From: Umezawaea sp049997955 | GTDB taxonomy: Bacteria; Actinomycetota; Actinomycetes; Mycobacteriales; Pseudonocardiaceae | Direction of reading: 5' to 3' | Assembly: GCA_049997955.1 (NCBI GenBank) | Contig: JAEBDY010000004.1 | Coordinates: forward strand, 310,001-374,000 | Length of the DNA stretch: 64,000 nt | Shown: positions 49,684-59,086 of the stretch, piece by piece | How positions within the stretch are numbered: position 1 is the first letter of the stretch | Layout of the letters: each line of letters opens with the position of its first letter | Made by a program: the position numbers and the translations under genes | The notes under the pieces: model-generated | The model's input: only the letters and a program-made list of their open reading frames with translations | The model's database searches: none | Told to the model about the DNA's origin: nothing

Positions 49684-50250
49684 ATGCCCAACCCCGTCCT
49701 GCAGGTCATCATCGGCAGCACCAGGCCGGGCAGGGTGGGAGCCCCCGTCGCCACCTGGTTCACCGAGCAGGCGAGGGTGCACGGCGGGTTCGAGGTCGAG
49801 CTGATCGACCTCGCCGAGGTCGCCCTGCCGATGTACGACGAGCCGCACCACCCGATGACCGGCAAGTACCTGCACGACCACACGAAGGCGTGGAGCGAGA
49901 CCATCGGCCGCGCCTCGGCGTACGTCTTCGTCACGCCGGAGTACAACAACGGCTACCCCGCGCCGCTGAAGAACGCGATCGACTACCTCAACGCCGAGTG
50001 GCGCGACAAGCCCGTGGCCTTCGTGTCCTACGGCGGTGTGTCGGCGGGCACCCGCGCCGTGGCGCAGCTCAAGCAGGTCGTGTCCACGCTTCGGATGATC
50101 CCGGTCCAGGACGCGGTGAACATCCCGTTCGTCCAGCAGTTCCTCACCGACGGCGTGCTGACGCCGAACGAGGTCATGACGTCGGCGTCGAAGCAGGTGC
50201 TCGACGAACTGGTGAAGCTGAGCACCGCGCTCTCCGCCATCCGGGACTGA
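49684..50250 (+). CDS. NADPH-dependent FMN reductase family protein
   Basis: 188 aa flavodoxin-like fold. The FMN phosphate loop is VIIGSTRPGRVGAPVATWF, and TPEYNNGYPAPLKNAIDYL (PEYNxxxP) contacts the isoalloxazine ring. FVSYGGVSAGTRAV follows. It would reduce FMN, quinones or azo compounds with NAD(P)H. The gene stands alone; CGGAGACGC upstream is a weak ribosome-binding site. Confidence 0.9.
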   Translation: MPNPVLQVIIGSTRPGRVGAPVATWFTEQARVHGGFEVELIDLAEVALPMYDEPHHPMTGKYLHDHTKAWSETIGRASAYVFVTPEYNNGYPAPLKNAIDYLNAEWRDKPVAFVSYGGVSAGTRAVAQLKQVVSTLRMIPVQDAVNIPFVQQFLTDGVLTPNEVMTSASKQVLDELVKLSTALSAIRD

Positions 50251-50353
50251 GGGTCCGCCGGCGAGAATCCCGTGGAGTGTGGCAATCCAGCCAGTTCCGG
50301 CGGGCGGACGCCGTCGTTAGCGTCGGATCGGTCAACCGAGGGAGGCCGATCCG

Positions 50354-51016
50354 ATGGTGCACGCGCAAGTCGTCCTGTTCGACGGGTTCGACCCGCTGGA
50401 CGTCATCGCGCCCTACGAGGTGCTGGGCGCCGCCGCCCTGGTCACCGAGGGGCTGCTGACGGTCGAGCTGGTCTCGGCCGAAGGCCCGCGGGAGGTGCCG
50501 AGCGGACTCGGGACGATGTCGCTGCGCGCGACGGCACGCCTGGACCCCTCCCGCGCGGACATGGTCGTCGTGCCCGGCGCTCTGGGGCGACTGCCGGACG
50601 AGGACGAGCCCGCCGACGACAGCATCCCGGTCATCCTGGGCCGCACGCTCGACACCGCGCTGCCCGCCCTGCTCGAGGAGGCGCTCGACCGGCCGGGGCT
50701 GACCGTGGCCACGGTGTGCGGCGGGTCGATGGTGCTCGCGATGGCCGGGCTGATCGAGGGCCGTCCGGCGACGACCCACCACCTGGGGCTGGACCTGCTC
50801 GACGCCACCGGCGTGATCGCGATCGACGCCCGCGTCGTGGACGACGGGGACCTGGTGTCCGGCGCCTCCGTCACCTCGGGCCTGGACGTCGGGCTCTACC
50901 TGCTGGAACGCGAACTGGGACCGCGCGTGGCGCTGGCCGTGGAGAAGCTCATCGCGCACGAGCGCCGCGGCACGGTCTGGCGCAACACCGGGGCCGACCT
51001 GAAGACGGGGGTCTGA
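50354..51016 (+). CDS. DJ-1/PfpI-family protein
   Basis: 220 aa. DJ-1/PfpI fold, with VVLFDGFDPLDVIAPYEVLG at the start and nucleophile elbow TVATVCGGSMVLAMAGLIEG containing the reactive Cys. GREATTHH-like RPATTHHLGLDLLD and DGDLVSGASVTSGLDVGLYL follow. These features match the isonitrile-hydratase/GlxA-N-domain type. It is the first gene of a three-gene unit whose last member is a GlxA-type regulator with the same fold. Confidence 0.88.
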   Translation: MVHAQVVLFDGFDPLDVIAPYEVLGAAALVTEGLLTVELVSAEGPREVPSGLGTMSLRATARLDPSRADMVVVPGALGRLPDEDEPADDSIPVILGRTLDTALPALLEEALDRPGLTVATVCGGSMVLAMAGLIEGRPATTHHLGLDLLDATGVIAIDARVVDDGDLVSGASVTSGLDVGLYLLERELGPRVALAVEKLIAHERRGTVWRNTGADLKTGV

Positions 51017-51018
51017 CG

Positions 51019-51324
51019 ATGTCCGTGGAGGGCACCTGGAACCTCGTCGTCGACACCCCTCTCGGCAAGCAGCGGGCGGTGCTCGAACTGTCCACGCACG
51101 ACGGCGTGCTGCGCGGCGTCGCCCGCGACGAGCGGCACGGCGAGGAGATCACCCTCACCGACCTGGTGGTCGACGGCGACCGGCTGACGTGGGCGCAGTC
51201 CATCACCAAGCCCCTCCGCCTGAACCTCGTCTTCGACGTCACGGTCGGCGGTGACGAGATGACCGGTCACTCGAAGGCGGGCCGACTGCCCCGCTCCAAG
51301 GTCATCGGGCACCGGGACGCGTGA
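51019..51324 (+). CDS. Small beta-rich hypothetical protein
   Basis: 101 aa. ATG 2 nt after the DJ-1 stop. Alternating hydrophobic strands: GTWNLVVDTPLGKQRAVLEL, ITLTDLVVDGDRLTWAQSIT and LRLNLVFDVTVGGDEMTGHS, an eight-strand barrel-like pattern as in lipocalin/AttH-type small proteins. No named family. Its stop overlaps the start of the GlxA-type regulator (GTGA), so it belongs to that operon. Confidence 0.82.
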   Translation: MSVEGTWNLVVDTPLGKQRAVLELSTHDGVLRGVARDERHGEEITLTDLVVDGDRLTWAQSITKPLRLNLVFDVTVGGDEMTGHSKAGRLPRSKVIGHRDA

Positions 51325-52298
51325 CCGGCGAGGACGTACGCTCGACCATGCACACCGTCGCCGTGCTCGCGCTGGACAAGGTCGTGCCGTTCGACCTGTC
51401 CACCCCGATCGAGGTGTTCACCCGCGCGCAACTGCCCGGCGGACACCCCGCGTACCGGGTCCGGGTCTGCGCCACCACACCCCTCGTCGACGCCGGGACG
51501 TTCGTCGTCCAGGCCGCATGGGGTCTGGAGGCGCTGGCCGACGCGGACACGATCATCCTCCCCGGCTGCTCCGAGCTGGCGGCCCCCGTCCCGGACGACG
51601 TCCTCGACGCGTTGCGGGCCGCGGCGGCAGGCGGCACGCGGATCGCGTCGGTCTGCTCCGGGGCGTTCATCCTCGCCGCCACCGGCCTGCTCGACGGCCT
51701 GCGCGCCACCACGCACTGGGTGGCCGCCCCCGCGCTGGCGGCGCGACATCCCGAGATCGAGGTGGACCCGGACGTCCTCTACGTCGACAACGGCCAGTTC
51801 CTCACGTCGGCGGGCGCGGCGGCCGGGCTGGACCTGTGCCTCCACCTGGTCCGGCGCGACCACGGCTCCAGGGTGGCGGCCGCCACCGCGCGCCTGTCCG
51901 TGATGCCCCTGGAACGCGAGGGGGGCCAGTCCCAGTTCATCGCGCAGGACCAGCACCCCACCCCCCAGGGCTCGGTCCTGGAACCCGTGCTGCGGTGGAT
52001 GGACGACAACGTGGACAAGACCCTGACCCTGGAGGACATCGCCGCCCACGCGAGCATGAGCACGCGCACCCTCAACCGCCGCTTCCGCGAGCAGACCGGC
52101 ACCACTCCCCTGCGGTGGCTGCACCGGGCCCGCGTGCGCCGGGCGCAGCACCTGCTGGAGTCCACCACGCACCCGGTCGACCGGATCGCCGACCAGGTCG
52201 GGTTCGGCTCCCCCACCGCGTTCCGCGACCAGTTCAAGCGCGTCGTCGGCACCAGTCCGAACGCCTACCGCGTGGCGTTCCGGGGGACACCGCGCTGA
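51321..52298 (+). CDS. GlxA-type AraC transcriptional regulator with DJ-1/PfpI domain
   Basis: 325 aa. GTG start overlapping the upstream stop; an ATG at 51348 is an alternative. N-terminal DJ-1/PfpI-like sensor domain (about 10-180): VAVLALDKVVPFDLSTPIEV, and SVCSGAFILAATGLLDGLRA with a Cys. C-terminal AraC DNA-binding domain (about 215-320): LTLEDIAAHASMSTRTLNRR and DRIADQVGFGSPTAFRDQFK, two HTH motifs. It probably regulates the DJ-1 operon it belongs to. Confidence 0.9.
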   Translation: MTGEDVRSTMHTVAVLALDKVVPFDLSTPIEVFTRAQLPGGHPAYRVRVCATTPLVDAGTFVVQAAWGLEALADADTIILPGCSELAAPVPDDVLDALRAAAAGGTRIASVCSGAFILAATGLLDGLRATTHWVAAPALAARHPEIEVDPDVLYVDNGQFLTSAGAAAGLDLCLHLVRRDHGSRVAAATARLSVMPLEREGGQSQFIAQDQHPTPQGSVLEPVLRWMDDNVDKTLTLEDIAAHASMSTRTLNRRFREQTGTTPLRWLHRARVRRAQHLLESTTHPVDRIADQVGFGSPTAFRDQFKRVVGTSPNAYRVAFRGTPR

Positions 52299-52487
52299 CC
52301 CACGCGCACGCGGTTCGTTGATCTCGCTGTTGATGGGTGGCCCCGGTGGTTCTCCATTGTCGGCATCACCGCCGACCGTGCCCGCTGGGCCGTCCGTCCT
52401 TCCGCAAGTCGGGCGACGACGCATCGGCGGTCCCACCGCTCGGCGCGGCCGAGCGGAGAGAGGCCCACCGATGCTGGAATGGCCGGT

Positions 52488-53054
52488 ATGAGCCGACTGC
52501 CGCACCTCACCCCCGCCGACCTCGACCCCGCCCAGCGCGAGCTGTACGACGCCATCACCGGCGGCCCCCGTGCCGCCGGGCCCCAGGCGGTCCGGCTCGT
52601 CGACGACGCGGGCAGGCTGGCGGGGCCGTTCAACGCGATGCTGGTCGCGCCGCCGCTCGGGCAGGCGTTGCAGGGTCTCGGCGCGGCCGTCCGCTACCGG
52701 ACGACGCTGAGCGACCGGGTGCGCGAGATGGCGATCCTCGCCGTGGCGGGCCGGTGGGACTGCGACTTCGAGCGGTACGCCCACGAGCCCCTCGCGCTGG
52801 CCGCGGGCGTCACGCCGGAGCAGGTCGCCGCCCTTCGCGACCTGACCCCGCCGGATCTGGCCGACGACATCGAGCGCCGTGCCCTGCACGTGGTGTTCGC
52901 CCTGCTCAGGGAAGAGGACCTGGACGACGAGTCGTACACCGGGGCCGTTTCGACCATCGGCGACCGCATGGTCTTCGAGCTGACCGCTCTGGTGGGCTAC
53001 TACGCGACGCTCGCACTGCAGTTGCGGGTCTTCCGCGTCACCACCCCTGCCTAG
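52488..53054 (+). CDS. Carboxymuconolactone decarboxylase-family protein
   Basis: 188 aa from the ATG at 52488; an ATG at 52479 is in frame. AhpD-like helical fold: FNAMLVAPPLGQALQGLGAA, REMAILAVAGRWDCDFERYA and FELTALVGYYATLALQLRVF. The CxxC pair of true AhpD peroxidases is reduced to a single Cys (WDCDFE), so thiol peroxidase activity is unlikely. Function unassigned. Confidence 0.87.
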   Translation: MSRLPHLTPADLDPAQRELYDAITGGPRAAGPQAVRLVDDAGRLAGPFNAMLVAPPLGQALQGLGAAVRYRTTLSDRVREMAILAVAGRWDCDFERYAHEPLALAAGVTPEQVAALRDLTPPDLADDIERRALHVVFALLREEDLDDESYTGAVSTIGDRMVFELTALVGYYATLALQLRVFRVTTPA

Positions 53055-53061
53055 AGCCCGG

Positions 53062-53103
53062 GATCGGCGAACCGCGGTCGCGGCTCCGACCGGGCCGCCG
53101 ATC
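53062..53103. terminator. Bidirectional hairpin between convergent genes
   Basis: GATCGGCG (53062-53069) pairs with CGCCGATC (53096-53103) between the stops at 53054 (+) and 53113 (-); the 26-nt interior contains further G/C pairing. Confidence 0.55.
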
Positions 53104-53112
53104 ACCGGGCCG

Positions 53113-53748
53113 TCAGGACCGGTCGCAGTCGCGGGCCTCGGCGGCGGCCTTCAGGTCGCGCATCCACCCTTCCAGGCCCTGGCCGAGGGCACGGGTCGCG
53201 GTCGGGACGTCCGCCTCGACCTGGGCTCCGGTCCAGGTCTCCTCGGTGCGGACGCGGACGCCGCCCTCGACCTTGGTGAACGTCCAGACGTGGACGCCCT
53301 CGTCGATGGTCAGCCCCTCCCCGATCGCGGGTCCGCGCCACAGGACGCAGGCCTGGTCCTTGACCTGCCCGACCGTGGACGTGATCGTCAGGGTGGTGGC
53401 GGGGGTCGTGGGTGTGGGAGGTGCCGGGGTCGTCCAGCGGAACCGCGACCCCTTCCGGAGGCGGCCGGAGTCCAGGAGTTCCGCCGTCGTCACCGGCGAC
53501 TGCCACGACGGCCAGCGCTCCACGTCGGTCTGCAGGTCCCAGATGGTGCTCAGCGGCGCGTTGATCACGACCTCGGTCCGGTAGCGGATCAGGGCGGTGT
53601 CGTCGACGCCCTCCCCCCGGCACCCGACCTGGTCGCTCCGCTGAGCGGGGTCCGCGTGGGCGGGGGTGCCCGCGATCCCGAGCACCCCTGCGACGGCGAG
53701 CGAGATCGTGAGCGCGATGGCGCGGGTCGACTGGCGAACGGTGTTCAT
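53113..53748 (-). CDS. Secreted SRPBCC-family protein
   Basis: 211 aa. Sec signal peptide (AIALTISLAVAGVLGIAGTP, cleavage after AHA). The mature part is a START-like fold: RTEVVINAPLSTIWDLQTDV, ERWPSWQSPVTTAELLDSGR, LRKGSRFRWTT and VHVWTFTKVEGGVRVRTEET, with a terminal helix GLEGWMRDLKAAAEARD. Two Cys in the mature N terminus and one at the end may form disulfides. GAGGGG precedes the ATG. Export of an SRPBCC domain is less common than cytoplasmic location; ligand unknown. Confidence 0.87.
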   Translation of the reverse strand: MNTVRQSTRAIALTISLAVAGVLGIAGTPAHADPAQRSDQVGCRGEGVDDTALIRYRTEVVINAPLSTIWDLQTDVERWPSWQSPVTTAELLDSGRLRKGSRFRWTTPAPPTPTTPATTLTITSTVGQVKDQACVLWRGPAIGEGLTIDEGVHVWTFTKVEGGVRVRTEETWTGAQVEADVPTATRALGQGLEGWMRDLKAAAEARDCDRS

Positions 53749-53853
53749 GGTGTTCCCCTCGTTGCGGTGAGCCGATGACCTCGTGCTGTGGTCAGCCTGC
53801 CGCGACGAAGACCGCTTTCGCGTCGGTGGAACCTACGTAGGTGGACGGCCCCG

Positions 53854-55888
53854 TCAGCGGGGTGTCCGGGTGAGCGCCTCCCGGGCGGAGAGCGGGCGCA
53901 GCACGAGTGGTCCTGGTCCGCGCGGACCTGGTAGCGGGACCGCACGGGGTTCGGCGTGTCGCCGACGCCGGTGGCCGGCGTGCGGGGTGACCCAGCCCGC
54001 GTTCCGCTTCAGCTCGAACGGGTACGCGGCGCGGTCCAGTTCGTCGTAGGCCGTGACGCTCACGTCGTTCGCGCCGGAGACGAGCAGACCGCCCGTCGGT
54101 GAGCAGCGCCCCTGGGTGTCGGTATGGTTGCCGTGGTCCTGCGGCCGATAGTGGTCGTCCACAGTGGACCGGTGGACGCCGATCGGAGTGCCGTCCTTGC
54201 GGTCGTCATAGCTCTCCTGCGGACCGCGGCCATACCAGGTGAAGTGCTGGAAAGCCTCCGGCACCGCTGGCGACACCCGATCCGCGGCAGGTACGGCAGG
54301 GTGCGGACCGCGCCGCGCGGACCAACCTGGTGCGCGAGCCGGATCGTCCCGGCGGCGTCGATCCGGTAGGTCATCACCTGGTCGAAGGAGGCGTCCGGCC
54401 GATCGGGCGCCACCACTGACCCGCGCACCTCCACGACCGCGCCCCCGGACGGGTCCCGGCTCGCGGTCACCGACTCGACCGCAGCCGGTCGAGTCCGTCC
54501 GCCACAGCTCCCTTTCAGCCGTCCCCCACGAGTAGATCTCGTTGCTGATCGGCGCGCGTCCAACTCCGGGCCGGACGCCAGCAGTTCCACGTCGCGAACG
54601 CGCATGGAGTCGAGCGTCCCGGTCGCCTTGCTGAACGCGTAGCGGAAGCCGGGTCCGGACACCTCGACCCGCTCGGCGTCCTCCAGCAGCACTCTCCCCT
54701 GCCCGTCCGGTGGCTTGCCAGCCGGCACCACCGTCCCACCGACCGGGAACCGTTCCATGTCACCGGGACTAGCCGGAGCGGGCACGCGGGCGGCGGTGGT
54801 GGCCTCCGGCACGACGTCGAGCGCGTGGCGCCCCTGGGCCAACTCCTTCGTCCCTTCGACCACCTTCCACGGCAGCCGCGACCCCGCGGTCGAGGCGAAC
54901 GAACGCTCGTTGTGCACGCTCAGCACGCCGTCGGCGTAGAAGAACCGCAGCGGCTGGTGCACCCAGGCGAGTTGGGCCGTCTCCGGCCAGAGGAACCGGT
55001 CCGAGCCGATCAGACCATCCACACCGGACAGTCTCTCGTCGTTGGACAGGTAGCTGCCCCTGGTGCCGATCCGGTCGAAGTCCAGCGCCGGCACGGAGTC
55101 GGCGGCCGGGTCGCGTGCGCGTACTCGCCGAGGATCACCGATTTCGTGGTTGACACGGCCTGCTGCTCCAGCCGCTCGGGCGACGGGGCCCCGGACGTCG
55201 GACGTCGGCGAAGGGCGCGTCGCCGTCCGGCGAGTTGGACTGGTGGTAGAGCGGCCGGGTCGGATCGTTCTCCTTCGCCCAGTCGGCCATGGCGTAGTGC
55301 CCCGCCCCCAGTCCCGCCTCGTTGCCCGTGTCCCACAGGAAGACGCTCGGGTGGTTCTTGTCCTGCTGCACCATCGCGACGAAGCGCTCCAGGAACGCGT
55401 CCCGCCACTCCGACTCGTCGGCGAGGCACTGGCTCGGGCACGACTCGTGCGCGTACGTCTCGATGTCCACCCCGTCGTCGACCCAGAGCCCCTCGCGGTC
55501 GGCGAGACAGCACGCGCTTCCCGTTCACCTTCAGCTACCGGTCGGCGATGGAGATCTCCCGGAACCCGACCGCCTCGGTGTGCGGCACGGTGACGGACTG
55601 CCAGCCGCCGACGTCGTAGGCGTCCTCGAAGAAGCCCTGCGGCAGGTCCGCCATCGCGATCTTCCACTGCCCGTCGAGCGACGCGGTGTATGGCGTGCGC
55701 TCGTCCCGCCGGGCCGCGGACTTGACGTTCGCGTACGGCCGCAGTTCGGCGTGCGGCGCCTCCTATCCCTTGCCGGTCATGCGCGGGTCGTCGAGGCAGG
55801 CGTACGCCTCCGGAGCCGCCGCCGATCTCGCGGCCCCGGCCTCGGACACCACGCTCGCGACGAGGCAGGCGGAGAGCAGAGCGCGCAT
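53854..55888 (-). pseudogene. GH2 beta-galactosidase, heavily decayed
   Basis: Starts with a good GGAGG-ATG at 55888 and a signal peptide, then reads YACLDDPRMTGKG before an in-frame TAG (55763-55765) replacing the expected Gln codon. Reading resumes with EAPHAELRPYANVKSAARRD. After VTVPHT the sequence jumps to EAVGFREISIADR (large internal deletion) and a stop, then to a TIM-barrel piece (55135-55470) with VFLWDTGNEAGLG. Further frame changes lead through a C-terminal domain piece (54540-55090, SYLSNDERLSGVDGLIGSDR) and the last piece (about 53860-54280, HFTWYGRGPQESYDDRKDG). At least one stop, several frameshifts and two deletions are visible, so it cannot make an enzyme. The parent was a secreted beta-galactosidase. 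Confidence 0.85.
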
Positions 55889-56008
55889 GCGGTCCTCCAA
55901 GGTTCCACACGTTCACCCAACAAGTAACGAAGATGAACACCTCCGCGCAATCCGGCATTACATGCCGTGCATTGAGACGCCTCGAACTCTTTCGACTGGC
56001 GCTGGTCC

Positions 56009-56050
56009 GACCGACTGGAGGTTCTACAGCGGGCGAACTTCCAGCCGGTC
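56009..56050 (+). promoter_or_regulatory. Inverted repeat upstream of the DUF4062-STAND gene
   Basis: GACCGACTGGAGGTTC (56009-56024) and GAACTTCCAGCCGGTC (56035-56050) form 16-nt arms with two mismatches and a 10-nt loop, 75 bp before the start. Could be an operator or a leader hairpin. Confidence 0.5.
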
Positions 56051-56125
56051 GGGCCACCGGTGACAGCCCTCCTGCGGTACGCGACAATGGAACTGGAGCA
56101 ACACAACCGGAAAGAACGGGCAACG

Positions 56126-59086
56126 ATGACGGAGTTCGAACCACGGCAGTACCCAGGCGTCATGGTATCGAGCACTTTCGAGGACCTGAAAGAGCACCGA
56201 GCCGCACTTATGCGGGCAATCGAGAGTCAGCAGCTGCATCCCGTGGCGATGGAATCGGACGCGGCACTGCCGGACGGGACGGTCCTCGATTCCTCACTGC
56301 GCAAGGTCCGGGACGCCGCCGCGTACGTCGGAGTCATCGGTCACCGGTATGGCCAGATCCCGGAATGCGATGAAAACCCACGACGACTGTCGTTGACGGA
56401 GTTGGAGTTCCGCGAAGCACGACGGTTGGGGCGGCCGATCCTCATCTTCATCATGGGACAGGACCACCTGGTGAAATGCACTTCAGTGGAAGGTGATCCA
56501 GAGAAGATGCGGAAACTGGAGGCGTTCCAGGAGGAGGTGAAACGCGCTTCCGAGGATTCCTCGATCCACCGGGTCTACCGGGTTTTCAACGATCTCGCCG
56601 ATTTCTCGACGGCCGCTGCCCAATCTGTCGCGGAGTTGCGCCGACATCTCGACGCCGCACCGGACGTCGCCGTGCAGAAAAACGAAGGCGTTCCGGTGGC
56701 CCCAGACCTGTTCGCACAGCCGCGGTACATCGGTTCTCACACCTTCGTGGGCCGCGAGGCCCAGTTGGCGACCCTGAGCGATTGGTCGAGTCCGGCGGAC
56801 CAGCACACCGTCTTGCTGTTCGAGGCTATCGGCGGAACCGGCAAGAGCATGTTGACATGGGAGTGGACCACGCGCCACGCCTCCGGTGTGCGCGGCGACT
56901 GGGCGGGCAAGTTCTGGTACTCGTTCTACGAGAAGGGCGCGGTGATGGCCGACTTCTGCCGCAGCGCCCTCGCCTACATGACCGGCTGCCCCCTCCTCAC
57001 CTTCGCCAACAGCAAGCAGGTGGAGTTGAGCGAACTCCTGTTGCAGCAGTTGGAGTCCAAACCCTGGCTGCTGGTGCTGGACGGCCTCGAACGAGTCCTC
57101 GTCGCCTACCACCGCCACGACGCGGCTCAACTACTCGACGAGGAGGCGGGCGGTTCCGACCAGATCGCCAACCGCGACCCCTGCGCGGCGATCCGCCCCG
57201 AGGACGATGACCTGTTGTGGCGCCTCGCAGGCGCCTCGCCGTCGAAAGTTCTCATCACGTCACGACTGGTGCCACGAGCCCTGCTCAACTCGGCCAGTCA
57301 AGCCGTTCCCGGGGTCCTGCACGAACGACTGCCGGGACTGCGCCCCGCCGACGCCGAGGCACTGCTGCGCAGTTGCGACGTGACGGGCGATTCGGCGACG
57401 ATGCGGGCTTTCCTGCAACGACACTGCGACTGCCACCCCCTGGTGACCGGCATCGTGGCCGGACTGATCAACGACTACCTGCCCGCCAGGGGCGACTTCG
57501 ACAACTGGGCTGCGGATCCGGACCACGGCGGACATCTCGACATCGGCGAACTCGACCTCGTCCAGAAGCGGAACCACATCCTGCACGCGGCACTCGCGGC
57601 GTTATCTGAACCCAGCCGACAACTGCTGTCGACCGTGGCTTTGCTGTCGGAGGCCGTCGACTACGAAATCCTCAGCGCCTTCAACCCACATCTGCCGTCC
57701 GAAACATCGAGTGCCGCATCACGCGAACTCGCCCGCACTGTGACCGATCTGGAGCGGCGTGGTCTCCTGCAATACGACCGGCAGAGCAAGCACTACGACC
57801 TCCACCCGGTCGTACGCGCGGTCGCAGCCAGTGGCCTGAGAGCTGAAGATCGAGAAACGCTCGGACAACGGGTGATCGACCAGTTCTCCGCACGGGCACA
57901 TCAGCCGTATGAGCAGGTCAAGAGCCTGGACGACCTCCGCGATCGCCTCACCGTCGTCCGCACGCTGTTGCAAATGGGCCGAATGCAGGCGGCGTGCAAC
58001 GCCTACACAGGTGCCCTGGCGGAAACATTAAGCTACAAGCTCGACGCTTCGACCGAAATCTTGTCATTACTACGCCCTTTTTTCACTCGCAGATGGATCT
58101 CCTCCTCTGCCAAAGTCAGCACATATGACGCAGGGTACCTAATAAACGACATGGCCGGCGCATTGGCAGACATCGACGAGATCGATCAGAGCATATCCCT
58201 ACTCGAGAATTTTTTGGAGTTCCATCCCCAGCGCGGCTACATAACCGGAACAGTCGTGACCCTATCGAATCTTGCATGCGGCCTAAAACGGCAAAACTTC
58301 GAAGCAGTAGCCGATGTTTGCATAAAACTCAGCCTGAACATGGCCGAGTTGATCGACAGCCCTCCAGCAACATACATCTCTCAAAAGTGGGCATTCATTC
58401 ATCTAGCCACCTCCGGACAAGTCATTGCCGCCAAAAAAATGTGGCAGTCACTCGATCTCAACCTCCCCTGGGACCCCGACAAGAACCGTCACGGCGAGGC
58501 CCAGTTGAGCTATGCAATCTTTCGATTCGATCAAGGAATGCTCACCCAAGGTGAATTGACACGGATCGAACTGCTAGGGCGCGAATACGGGAACCGAAAC
58601 GTCATCCGCGGCGCTCTCCAATTACGTGGGCGGTGGCTGATGCAGCGTGGCGAGTGGGTTCATGCCGCCAGGAATCTTGCGGAAGCGGTCCGCATGACCC
58701 GCGCAGTGGGCCTCAACGACAGGCTGACGGAAACGCAACTCACTTTGGCCCGCTTACACCTAGGCGAGTTGCCGGATCCTCGACAGGAAACGCAACGATT
58801 GGCAGCAGGCCGCCATCCCGAACATCTTGTCCTGGCACAACTTTGGCAGGAAATCGGCGACTCAGACCAGGCAAAACAGCATGCCTTAGCCGCGTATAAG
58901 CATGCCTGGGCAGACGGTGAGCCCTACGTTCGACGATATGATCTGGAGCGCGCGGCACAGTTGCTGGCCGACCTCGGCGTCGAGATTCCCACGCTCCCGA
59001 GCTACGACCCGACGAAGCACCCAAAACGTCCCTGGGAACACAAGATCGAGGCACTCATCGCCGAGCTGAGGGCAGCGAAGCAGTAG
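56126..59086 (+). CDS. DUF4062-STAND NTPase-TPR protein, candidate conflict/anti-phage effector
   Basis: 986 aa. Residues about 10-100 are a DUF4062 domain (GVMVSSTFEDLKEHRAALMR, VGVIGHRYGQIPE, LTELEFREARRLGRPILIFI), a Rossmann-like TIR-related module. A STAND NTPase follows: Walker A AIGGTGKSMLTWEW (GGTGKS at 236-241), Walker B WLLVLDGLERVL (314-322), sensor KVLITSRLVPRALL and a winged-helix region (LHAALAALSEPSRQLLSTVA). The last third (from about 600) is helical, TPR-like. DUF4062-STAND proteins are known as predicted prokaryotic immune receptors; defence here is inference. Base composition drops sharply from about nt 58010, with A/T-ending codons and AAAAAA runs unlike all neighbours. The ATG at 56126 has AAAGAACGGG upstream. 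Its stop abuts the convergent phosphoesterase stop. Confidence 0.85.
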   Translation: MTEFEPRQYPGVMVSSTFEDLKEHRAALMRAIESQQLHPVAMESDAALPDGTVLDSSLRKVRDAAAYVGVIGHRYGQIPECDENPRRLSLTELEFREARRLGRPILIFIMGQDHLVKCTSVEGDPEKMRKLEAFQEEVKRASEDSSIHRVYRVFNDLADFSTAAAQSVAELRRHLDAAPDVAVQKNEGVPVAPDLFAQPRYIGSHTFVGREAQLATLSDWSSPADQHTVLLFEAIGGTGKSMLTWEWTTRHASGVRGDWAGKFWYSFYEKGAVMADFCRSALAYMTGCPLLTFANSKQVELSELLLQQLESKPWLLVLDGLERVLVAYHRHDAAQLLDEEAGGSDQIANRDPCAAIRPEDDDLLWRLAGASPSKVLITSRLVPRALLNSASQAVPGVLHERLPGLRPADAEALLRSCDVTGDSATMRAFLQRHCDCHPLVTGIVAGLINDYLPARGDFDNWAADPDHGGHLDIGELDLVQKRNHILHAALAALSEPSRQLLSTVALLSEAVDYEILSAFNPHLPSETSSAASRELARTVTDLERRGLLQYDRQSKHYDLHPVVRAVAASGLRAEDRETLGQRVIDQFSARAHQPYEQVKSLDDLRDRLTVVRTLLQMGRMQAACNAYTGALAETLSYKLDASTEILSLLRPFFTRRWISSSAKVSTYDAGYLINDMAGALADIDEIDQSISLLENFLEFHPQRGYITGTVVTLSNLACGLKRQNFEAVADVCIKLSLNMAELIDSPPATYISQKWAFIHLATSGQVIAAKKMWQSLDLNLPWDPDKNRHGEAQLSYAIFRFDQGMLTQGELTRIELLGREYGNRNVIRGALQLRGRWLMQRGEWVHAARNLAEAVRMTRAVGLNDRLTETQLTLARLHLGELPDPRQETQRLAAGRHPEHLVLAQLWQEIGDSDQAKQHALAAYKHAWADGEPYVRRYDLERAAQLLADLGVEIPTLPSYDPTKHPKRPWEHKIEALIAELRAAKQ

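Noticed and set aside
53745..53945. Short reverse frame RSRYQVRADQDHS as a separate gene
   Set aside because: It is the last frame-shifted fragment of the beta-galactosidase pseudogene, matching the expected C terminus of that enzyme.
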